From Chrysaora quinquecirrha (Eukaryota; Cnidaria; Scyphozoa; Semaeostomeae; Pelagiidae): 64,000 nucleotides of DNA. A model generated the notes under the pieces. The model was not told where the DNA came from, did no database searches, and saw only the letters and a list, made by a program, of their open reading frames with translations. Location: positions 2,875,312 through 2,939,311 of the forward strand of contig JACTAT010000059.1 of the NCBI GenBank assembly GCA_014526335.1, given 5' to 3'. A program made the position numbers and the translations under genes. Shown here piece after piece: positions 51,101 through 63,100 of the stretch; within the stretch, counting starts at the first letter, position 1, and every line of letters begins with the position of its first letter.

Positions 51101-54100
51101 AGCTAACAGGCTTTAGTTGTTTACGACTTCCAGTTGTACTGGGTACTGGCACATGCAGGAAAATCTTGCAGCTACCCAGTGATACGGAATGCAAAGGAAA
51201 CAAGAGATCCCACAATCTGACGGCAAAAGTTTCTGGACCTGACCTTCCCATGCCGCACCAATCTCTTAAATGTTCTCGAAGAAAATGCTTCCGAAGTTAC
51301 TTATGCTGCTATATTTCAACCAAGATTGATTGAGAAGGCAATCAGATTTTAATAAACTTACCGTTTTTGGCAGTCAGGTTCGATATGAGATCTTCAACTG
51401 ATGTTAACGTGGATGTATGATGTTCTGAAAAAATAGAAGTTTGTGTTTTAAAAAAAGCCCATATTCATCTATAAAATTAGGCTACAAATTTCATTAACAT
51501 TGTGGCGTTGTGGTGTAATCCAGCTGACTCGTGGTGTCAGAAGCTCAGTTTGGTCAAGGCTCGAGCCCAGCCACAGTGGCGTCACGGCAAGGGTCGAGGT
51601 TTCGATTGGTTAACTTCTACTGAGATCCTAGTTACTGGCACTAAAACACAATTTCACCTTCATCTTCAACATTAATTCCAATTAGGAGGCAGAGATATAA
51701 GAAACCACAGAAAATATAGCCTGTTTGAAGACACTGCGACAGAAGGAAAAAAGGAGGAAATGTACTACTTTTCCTCCTGTCTTTTTTCCCTCCTCCGTAG
51801 AGTCTGTATGCAGGCTTAGATCATCCGTAAAACAATAGGGAACACAATGGTTTATTGCTTTGAAACAATTGGTTGCAGCAAAAGGTGTTCTTTCTTGAAA
51901 ACAGGGACTGACTGTAATGTTTAAAATGCCTTTAAGTAATATGAACAGTGAGGAACTGAAGGAGGGACAGCAGCATGAAATACGTAGGAAGAAAGGATAT
52001 CAGAGGTGACATGGGACAAAAAATGTCAACAAACATATGCAAGTAAACATTTGAAAAAGCTTTATTGGTCTGAGCTCTCAAACGCTTTCAAACCTCAACA
52101 ACTCACATTGCTTTAAATCATGCTGTTTATAAAATCATTGCCATTTCACAGACTTACTACCTGAGTCCAAGTCCCAGTCTCGCTCATCAAACCGAGACAA
52201 ACATCAAACCGAGATGGCTCTGACTTGAGTGCCCAGCAGTTCAATTCAATGGCGATAACTACGAATCAGGTAATAGGCCTAGCCATTTCACCTCTATTAC
52301 GAAAAATCTCTGTGCAAGCACAAAACTAAAATTCAATGACTACATTCAAAATTGTATGGTATGAACGCTACGTGAATGACAATACCAAGCAAACATTACC
52401 TGCTAAATCTTCATCGAATTCAAATGCTTTATGCAACAATGTCAATGCTGACGTGCTCACTGATTCTTTTAAATTTGCAAGTTGCTCCAACACTCTTCTA
52501 GTTCTTTCCCTTGTTATCTTTTCAGCAACAACATTGTTTTTGTACTTCATTTCAATCTGCTGGGCATGCTCCAGGAATCTTGCGACTGGCTCCAGCGTCG
52601 AAGGCAAATCAACTCCATCCATGATATTGTGTTCAATGTAGTCCGGACTGGTGATGGCTGATGAGCCAGTACTTGATGTGCGAGATGCATCCTTTACGGT
52701 TGGACCACGCTCGTAGTCATTCAAAAGCTAGAGAAAGGATGGTTGAATTAGTTGTTTTAGAGCGTATCGAAGAAAAACTAATAACAAGAGAGATTTACTG
52801 TATGTTTTGACGACGCTTGGCTAAAAACCTTGAACAACTACACCTTTGTGGTCTACGCAAACCTGGACAATTACTTAGAGTACTAGATCTATTTCAATTT
52901 TTTTCTGATATTTCGAATACTGTCACCTAAACGTTGAATCTATTTGTACCTGTTTCTAGATATTTGAATACACTCAAATATTACAAGACTAAGTATATCG
53001 AGTCTAGCCGATCAAAAATTGCCTAAAGTATAGAATGGTATCACCCACAGCACAGCCCCCCCCTCAAGTATGGTATAAAATACTTTGGGTCAATAGAATA
53101 GATTTTGAGGCCCTGGTCAAACAATGAAACATTGTTTGTTCAACATTTGAAATTTTGCTATACAAGCATTGTTTGACAAGATGGCCACGCTGCAAAACGT
53201 TGTTTGACAAGCAGTCTTTCTTCAGCAATGCTTTTGAAAAATTTCAAAACAGTTTGTGTTTTTTCAAGCAAAAAATGTTTGACGAAAAATGTTTTGTGAT
53301 GAGCCTCAACGGGCAAACAACGTGCTTTAGAAGCAAATCTCAAATGTTTGACAAACAATGTTTGATCGTTTAGCCAGGGCCTTAATTTGATGACAGAAAT
53401 AAGATTTGTTCAAACTATACCTGTTGAATTCGATCTGAAATGAAAATAGCCCAAATAATACTTTTAAAAGTTGAAAAGGGTCTATTTGAATTCAACATCA
53501 TATCTCACCTCAAGAAGTCCTTCCATACTCTGCATCAGCATGTCCTTATTATCGTCAGATAATATTGTGATCCGCGCATGACCAGTTTCTTCTTTGCCAA
53601 TCAGATGACCCTTTCCATGTAGTCCGTAAAATAGCTGCAATGTCATCAGTTCCATTACTAACAACGACTGGATACGAGGCTTGTCTATGTTAGTCTTATC
53701 ATCTTCTGAAAACTGAAAAATAGGAAAGAGAACAGTGATGAAACAACCAGGGCAAAGGGATACGAAAAATGATAAAATATCTACTGTTGCCTGTGATGAA
53801 CAATGGGACACAGACATGAGGGAAGAATGGAGCGCAACGGCTTTCATCGCCTGCTTCAAAAGATGCTTTGCTATAAGGAAGGAAAATTTCTTTAACAGGT
53901 ATATCATTTTCAACCAAAGGCCAAATCTTGCTTTTTCTTACCAAGGAAATCAATCAAAAATAGAACAGATTTCTGTAAAATTTTTACGTCTTCCTAGGGT
54001 TTACATTGACCGTTGGTACACCCTATGGACGGAAGAAAATCTTGTTCGTAAAACCTGTAGTCGTTCAGCGAAACCTACAAATATCATGTCTAAAATACGT

Positions 54101-57100
54101 CTCTTGCTGGCACATACAGTAAAAACCACGAAAACGGAAATTCCGAAAGAAACTACAAACTAGGTCTCCTTTGAAATTTTATACGTAGAAATCAGCAACA
54201 ATTCATCTCGCAGAAATCAAACCGCGTCGCTTGAATATTCAGGAGAGATTATATCAGACTCGCAACAACATATAAACCTTCCATCTATGAAGAAAACCAG
54301 TGAGAAGACAGTTCCCATTTTAAAAGACTGTTCCCTTGTTGGAAATTCTTACCCTGTCGTACTTAGTTCAAAAGAGCTTAGCAGCAAGTTTCATTTCGAG
54401 AGCAAGATCGTGTCAAAGTAACTGAATCAATATCAGTAATACAATATCTACCAAACAGACTAAAAAGCATTGCATTTCTTCTGAACAAACATAGCTTAAT
54501 CGATCCATCATCTGCCAGCACCAGTAATACGCAAAATAATATTCTCTATGCCATTGTGCCATTTACATCTTCTGAACTACACCTACACCATTGGCTTCTT
54601 GTAGCAAGCTTTTGCGCCCAACAGAACTGTCCAAACTCATATGTACGCAATGAACGTTTAGTGTAACTTTATTCCTAGCATAGCAGCTTCTGATAGTGCG
54701 GACAAATCTCCTTAACAATAACATGCACAAAGCAAAAACGGATATAACTACTTTCATCATAAACTTGGCAATACTGATAGCAAACTTCACAGTTATTAAA
54801 ACCAAAGTTTGCAGAACGCACAGTAAGGTTGACAAGAATTGATTTAAGAATTACATGATTTCTGTTGTCAATGACTAGTTGTTTTGCTGAGTTAATTCAT
54901 AACCAGCTGCCCAGCAAATTCAATGCAAAGGAATAATGAACACATGCAATCAAGCTTAGTTTGGTTCCCGCTGATTTCTGACGCAATTGCATCAGCATGG
55001 AATGAAAATAAAGGCCACAGAACTAACTAACGGTTAACCGAATAGTTACAATAAGTTGTGCCCGATTCCAGGGCGTGTTTGATTGGGGATTTGGGGCAAA
55101 CATACTGGCGTGTGTTCACTGAACAAATCACAACATTGTTCAGTTTTGTTCCTTCTAATGGCCAAACGCTTTGAACATTCTGACGAACTTTTCACTACCG
55201 GGGCTTAAGGCCCTGGCCAAACGATCAAACACTATTTTTCAAACATCTGAAATTCGTTACAAAGCAACACAAGCAAAAAATGTTGGATGAACAATGTTTT
55301 ACAACGTGCTCAAACGGTGAAACAGTTTGCTTAGCTAACACCTACACCTACACCTACACCTATACCCATACCTATACCTATTCCTATACCTATAACACCT
55401 TTACCTACACCTTACCTATACCTATACCTATAACACCTTTACCTACACCTACACATACACCTATCCTATACCCATACCTATACCTATACCTACACCTACA
55501 CCTATAACATCTCTACCTACACCTATCCTATACCTATACCTATACCTATACCTATACCTATACCTATACCTATAACATCTTTACCTACACCTATCCTATA
55601 CCTATACCTTTACCTATACCTATACCTATACCTATAACACCTTTACCTACACCTATACCTGTACCTATAACACCTTTACCTATACCTATACCTATAACAC
55701 CTTTACCTATACCTATACCTATACCTATAACACATTTACCTATACCTATACCTATACCTATAACACATTTACCTATACCTATACCTATACCTATAGCACC
55801 TTTACCACACATATGTTTACCTATACATACACCTATACCTATACCTATACTTGTACCAATACCTGTACCTATGCCTATAAGAATTTTGTTAACACAAATT
55901 AGACAAAAGGCCATAAATTCAAAGCACTAGCCACTCTATACATTAGATACAGTTCCTTGGCCAATAAACTGCAGCAAAAGCCCAAAGATAAGCCCAAGAC
56001 GTATGTGAGGCGATTTACGGCAAATGATATTTGAAACATTCTTACCTTACTACTGCTTGTAAGCCTTGGTACAGAGCCTTTTCTGTTTGCAATCTCATGT
56101 TTCAAAGACTGGATAAACCTTTCGTATTCTCCTTTTGCACGTTCCAATCAGACTCTAGAAAAGAAAGAACTTGTTCATACATGATAGCTGCTTTCACTTG
56201 GGCTACAACTATGAGTCTGTTACTCATAGATAGTGTACCTTACGATTCTGTACTATGTATCATTTATTTGTGAATGAACCTGACAAAACGATACAAAACG
56301 TGCTAAAGATCTATCATACTGTGAGTATCCTACTTGATAACAATTCTGCTGATAGAAAGTTTAACTGTAGTCTAGTATTCGTCAAAGCAGCCAAGCAGGA
56401 ACGGCATAAAAGTTTCAATCTTTCTCTCTGAAAATTTCTAATGAATTTAACACCCTAAGCTTTGCTTAGCCGATACAAAAATCCCATGTCCTCACGAAGA
56501 ATTCCCCTCAATTCTAGCAAGAAACTAAAGCGCAGATTCAATAGAGCTTCAACACAGTACGTCCTTACCACTAATCATAAAACTAAGCATATCTCAACCT
56601 CAACCTGTACATTTTGTAGTAACTGAAACCATCAGCGTTTCCATTTAAAGAAGGAAAAACAAGCCACTAATCTACACTAGATTTCCTATCCGATTATATG
56701 ACCTAGGAACAAACCAACCTGAGAAACTCAAGATTATAGATGGTATCACTATATAATAGAAGGTATCACTAGACGGATTTATTTCTTAAATTTTCTAAAA
56801 TGAAATGAAGGAAAGTTTGTAATATCAATTAGGAACTTAATTAGTAGTCTAAATAAGTAAAATAATCACGTTATCGAGTTTTATTTCGATCAAAAGAACT
56901 AATGATATTAATTAAGCTAGTAATCTGAGATTTTTCGAGATTTAATAAAATCAAAACCAAATTACTAGAAAAGGAAATGCTTGAAACTTATAGGAGTCGA
57001 ATTTCATAGCAAAGGAAGCATCTTTCGTTCAAGATTCTTATGGCTTACTCTCAGGTAGGTCAATAGTATGGAAGCAAAATCAGTTGAAAACCCTGTAAAT

Positions 57101-60100
57101 CTGTGAGTATCAGTATACAAGTTAAGGCTTCTTAAGTAGTTCAAAATACCCTTAATTCATAAATGAAACTCTAGCTGGTACCATAGGCATTAGTGCTCGC
57201 CCCTGCTTTGTTTCTATTTTTGCAACGTCATTTCAAAGGATTAGAGAAGATCCACCTAAGTCTTTGAAGGTAGTCAAAATATCCTTATAGCAAACAAAAG
57301 TTTAGGAGGTACCACAGGGATCAATGCTCGCTGCTTCGATAACACTATAACAATGCACAGCAAGCAGCATTTTCTCTTTACGTAGTTTTGCAACGCCATT
57401 TCAAAGGATTAAACAAGATTCACCAGTCTATGTTAAAGGTAGTCAAAAATATCCTGTATTACATAAACAAAATCTAGGTGGCACTACAGGGATCAGTGCT
57501 CGCTCCTACATTGTTTCTTTACGTAGTTTTGCAAAATCTTTCCAAAGTATTAAGAGACTCACCTAAAGACTCTAACTTAGCAGCAAGACATTCTGCAAGT
57601 TTCTTGTAATCAACCTAGTAAAGAAAAGGAATAAGCTCAACATCTGCAGCAAGGAAAATATTTACAAGAGCAAACGAAACTCAATTTTGCAAAGATACAG
57701 AGAAGCTATTTGTGTTATCAAATCGATCTCAAATCAGTCACTGGGGTTTGAATGCAACTTTTATACTTTGATTGATCTCTTTCATGGGCTCCAAAAACAT
57801 TGCATTTTGAACATTGAGAAGCAGAGGCCTTCGAAAGTGCTAAAACCTTTAATAATGCTTTATTTTTTCCTGCATTTGCTTTAGAACCTCTTTTAAGAAC
57901 CTCCAGATCTGATCATGGTATACACCTAATTTCATAAGAGCCCAAACAGGCTGTGTTAAAAAACATAGGTTCTCATGTTCGGGTTGTTACTGTAGACAAG
58001 ATTAACACGTTTATAGTTAGCATCTTCTTGTGAGTATTTTAAAGCAATGTCCTACGATGGCCACAACAATTAAATTTCTAATCCACAAAAATAATCATGA
58101 GATTTCTTCAAAGCACTTTCACATACCAGTACCACGGAAGATAACAGATATGAAACTCTCTGTCTGAAATTCCGAAACATCTTCACAAATTTTCAATATT
58201 TAATAGAAGTAAACAAAGCAGAATCTCAAGTAACCCTTCTTGTTTCATGATAACTTGCCATAACAAGCATCGAAAAATTCTCATTTCAAATCAAGCGATA
58301 CACAAAACCACGTATTGTTTATTATCGATGGAATTACAAATAATCAACAATCACATTTCAATTGGTATTAATCAACAAACATCTGCCTTGCTTCGTCATT
58401 GCAATTAATTATCATCAGATAGATACGAGAGATTTTCGTTCAAAGTATCGTTCCTGCAGCGACCGGCCGTTAGACAACTTCAAACCAGAAGAAAAAGCCT
58501 CAAATAGAGAGCAGTAGAGAGAACTTCGTTGGATGATGATGAGGAGTGCGCAATACCAATCTTAATGGTAGAGGCGGCAAGAGGGCTACATCCAACAGTG
58601 GATGCCAGCCGAACAATAGATTCGAAAGCAGCACGGTTAGTGTAAGCTGTGTTGAAGCGGTAACTGCATTGAGCTTGGGCACCTTCGGGCAGGTGCTTAA
58701 CTTACGCAGTAATTCAAGAGAGACCATTCACGGTTTTTTTCGAGTTAACACGCACGATTTCACCCCAGGACAAGTAGTTGTCTTTTATTTACCTCTCCTC
58801 TAAGCGGGTAACAAGCACCAATATATAATTCTTTACATAAATAGCAATGAAAAGTAAGATTGTAGTACCTCATAATTCACGTGAGCAGTAACTTGTACTT
58901 TCATCGCTCTTGATCCAAAATTCAAACTACATTTTGTCTCATGGACATCTTTCATAGTTGGTGCAACACACACCTTGAATCAAAAATAGAATCAAATAAA
59001 CTGCATGCATTGAAAACTTGAAATGGTTCTCAATATAGAATGGGGTCTTCAGAAACGAGAAATGTCATTAGAGATGCAATTATCACTGAATTTGCTAATA
59101 TACTTACCACTAGACGAGTTTTACAATTTCCAGACAGTCCTTCTTGTAGCAGTCGTGTTAAGGTTGAGTTTCTGAATGGAACATGAGACCGATTGCCTTC
59201 TGCCAATGCTTGAATGACATTCCTGCGAAAATGGACAAACGTGAAATTATCTTTATGTATAGAAATTGTATTAAATAGACACGGGCCTAATTTTCAGTGA
59301 ACGAAGAGCGAAATGGGTTCTAAAAACAAAACACAAAATTACCCGAGCTCTAGCAGGGACGAGTTGATGTGCTGCGCTTCTTGTAGTCTTTCTCCGGATG
59401 CTTTTGTCCTCTTTATTCTCTCGCTTCCAGCCAAGTCACAACTACGGGCAAAAGAGACAGTTTTAAAGAGAGAGCAGCCCTTTCTAACAGTACAAATAAG
59501 GGAGACGCTTTTTCAAACGCTTGTGGAATTAACATCCGTCAACGCTACAGAAAGAGCCATAAGACCTGTCACTACAGAGGCTCGTAAAGACAACGGAAGA
59601 TTGGGGGTGAAAAAACAGAGGCGGGGTTTGGTGGAGGCCCTCCAAGATCATTCGTTATGTACCAATAAATATCTACGTAAGATTTTTCTATCAGAACAGA
59701 TGCATTTCCATATATCGTGGAGTGGTAGAGAGGATTGTGTAGTATATATCATAGTTACAGTACTCACATGTAAATCTTGCCTCGAACAGATGTGACAGTG
59801 TCATCGAGATCAGTCAGGCCTTCAAGGAATTCTGCGTCATCCTGAAAGGAAACAGAACAAGGTTGAAACAAAAATTGACAGGGACATCTCCATCTTAATT
59901 AAAGAGTTTTAACTGGAGGCAATAATGGCAAGAGAAAATGAATATTTTTGCCATACTAAGGGATTCCATAATGCACGAACATAGACAATTGTCAGTCTTT
60001 TGAGCTAGCACAAAACGAATGGAAATTAAAATTGAGAGAACGTGATGAATTAAAGTACCAATTCAATAAAATCTGCCAATAAAAAACCCACCTCATCTTC

Positions 60101-63100
60101 TGTCATATCGAAGGAATTCCTGCTAATGTTCTGCAAGACAAATAAAACAATCTCAATCAATTCATCCCTGTTTTATTTTACATATACCATTACAAAAATT
60201 ATTATAAAACGGCAAATTTACATTATTTCAAAAAAGCATTAGAAAGCAAATTCAAGGTCAAAATTCGAGTCCAAGCTACGGTAGCGTCACAACCATGATC
60301 GAGGTCTCGATTAGTTAACCTGCTACTGAAATCCTAACGGTTGGCGCTAAATATACGATTCCAATTTCGATTCACACGACTGACGCATTATATATAGCTT
60401 TAGATAGTGTCCAGTCACAGTGTTGCCCAGGACTTAAGAAGGTACACCGGATTTCCGACTGTTTGGTTACGAGTCCCTCCCACTCTCGTGCAATTTGGAT
60501 TTGAGCTGCTGTTGATATTGCTGCAAGAAGTTGCTCTAGCTGTTTGGGGTAGACTTACAACAGGAGCCTCTAGTTTACGCTTCACGGTGTTTGATTTGTT
60601 ACTCTGAGCTATTGTAAATGGAACAACAACATCGGGTTTATTTGTGGGGATTATGTAGTGAGTCTTTGTTTGAGAAGGGCGGATTGAAATGAAACAAGTC
60701 TATAAAAGAATTTCCAGCCGACATCTGATTTGAGGAGGTGAAATGTTGTCCACATTATTTAAAAAAAGATTAACAATTCTAAGTTATAAATCAGTTATTT
60801 TTACCATGCTATCTCCCAAAAAATCGTCTTCAGCGTAATCATCATCATTCGTCAAATCGTGATTCCATGATGCATTCAAGTCAACGTCTGGTGTATGTAG
60901 TCCATTAAAGTTTGGCGTGTGGGATCGACTGCGGTCTGAGAATGAAAAAATAGTCCTTGAGTCGTACACTACAATTTCATATGCGACAAAAAGGGGAAGG
61001 ATCTTTGAACATAATTCATGCCTTTTCGTCTGACAGTCCTCAGAGTATAAACTCCAGAAACTGCCCAAAACAACTGGCTACCACAAAAAAGATACCCCGT
61101 CCACTTTCTATCGCAATTTGAAATGTGAATGATTGTATATGAAATAGAATGCTAAGACGACTGTTACAACAAGCACCAAATGTTTCTGGATTGTGGATTA
61201 TATTCTGAAATTGATCTTAATCAAATTTATTATAGATATATGGTATGCAAGAGCAATATAGAACAAAACGTAGTCACTATGTAACAGCCTTAAAAATTAG
61301 AATCCACTATGCACAAAACACAGGCCCCACATCAGTAAGCTTATTTATTAATCAAACTCATGCAATATTGCCTTAAATGGTTTTGAAGAAAAGTAGCAAT
61401 CGACAGCAATACTTAAGTTTAAATCCATGAATATCTTAAACTCAATGATTGTAAATAAGAGCAAATACCTCCAACATCTTTCTCTCGCTCCTTCAAAAGC
61501 CGTAATTCACATATTGCGTGTGACCTTAAAGTGGAGTGAATAACAGTTATTCAGGAACAGCAAAAGAAATAAGAAAAATAGTCAAAAATAGCCACGTTGC
61601 ACCACTGTACAACTCGAGGGAGCAGCTCGACGAAGCCATTCGTGGGTATCTTTAGGGCTGAGATACCTCAAAACCACAAATACCAACTCCTCCCGTGAAC
61701 TTACAAGCATATTTGGACGCTTGGACGTCAGTGGGGCACGGAAATCATCCATATAGCTTCAGCTTTATATAACAGTAAAGACGAGGCTTCAGTACCAACG
61801 ATGTGAAATAACAGCTCCCAGAAGACAATCAGGCATACTTTCTAAAGTACCCAGCTCATGTGGGTTTAAGAAAATCCCTTCTAAAACTGGTCGACTTGAG
61901 CATCTATAAAGAATTCATTATTCTATCAATGCCTTTTCAATGCAACTACGAGCTGCCTTTAGTTCCCAATTCCAGCTTTTATGTTTTCAACGACCTGTAT
62001 TATCTTTTCGCTTTTCTATGTTCTATTATTTCTTTTTCTCCACACATACCCCATGTAGATGTAAAGCTTTTTTTGTTATAAACATGACACGATGTCAATA
62101 TGATGCTAGCATCCCCATCATTTTAAGCGAAAAACAATTATAAGGAAGACATACCTGCTTGATGCACGGTTCATTTGAGTTTCAGCAAACACTAGCCTTC
62201 TTCTTCCCACTTTCAGTAAATTCATTACTTCCTTTGGTGAATGTACAACATATTCCGTTAAATTTTCTACATAGACGCCTGCGGAAGAAACCATAAAATA
62301 ATTTAAGAAACGGTAGACCAATTTAACAAAGTTGCCTTTACTTGATGGATTACTTGAAGATGAAGAAACATGATAGATAGGATTTGAACCGAAGACTGCA
62401 TGATCAAAGAGTCAATGACGATTCTTCTGAGCTAAAGAGCTAAATGAAATCGTCGAATAACTCTCCAAGTCATACAGCCCAAAACTCTTTGGCTTTTGTG
62501 CATAGGCTTTGTTGAGCCTTTCTTTAGCATCATAACTATTTATATGTATTTATCATGAATGGCAAACACAAGGATAGACCTACCTCGTTTTGGATGCTCT
62601 CTCAGTGACAGATCTACTGTTCTGGTTGCATTTAAAAGATCGTAGATTTTATCTTGATAAATTTGTAAGTATGAACAAGTTACCTAAAAACAAAGTGACA
62701 CAAATTATACATTTACCACGTCTATAAACCTTATTTCTGTAGGTGTATTTCTGCACGAAGGCTACAGCTTGAATTATAATGAAACGTCCACTGATGAAAA
62801 TCATATACACTCGCTTTCTTATAATAAAACATTTTATAAGAACATCAAGGTTCGACTTATCAAAAGTAAAATTAACATAAGAGCATGGCCAGCTTCAGAT
62901 GAAAGATTTTCCAAAAATAATTGCGAAAATTAATAATATGTTTGGAAGCCGTCATAAATTGTTACAAGGACCAGGGCGGAGGGCGGAAACAAATCAGGAT
63001 GGGTGTGAGGTTTTACTATAAGGGATTGGAAACATTTAAAGAAACAAATGTATTTCATTCCTTTAATGTGATGTGCAAAAATCGAAGGTTGCTTTGGACC

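Noticed and set aside
53713..53913. Extension of the kinesin exon beyond 53712
   Set aside because: A clear TTTTTCAG acceptor lies at 53713-53714, and the phase agrees with the upstream exon.
54563..54835. Hydrophobic 90-codon frame on the - strand in a kinesin intron
   Set aside because: No acceptor or donor in phase. The flanking exons join directly in phase 0 without it.
55337..55879. Interstitial telomere
   Set aside because: The hexamer is TATAGG, not TTAGGG or another known telomere repeat, and it is interrupted throughout.
55591..55914. Gly-Ile repeat protein
   Set aside because: Product of the CCTATA hexamer array.
59343..59441. Loss of switch II in the kinesin motor
   Set aside because: At first the exons seemed to skip DLAGSE. 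A 99-bp in-phase exon encoding CDLAGSERIKRT was then found here.
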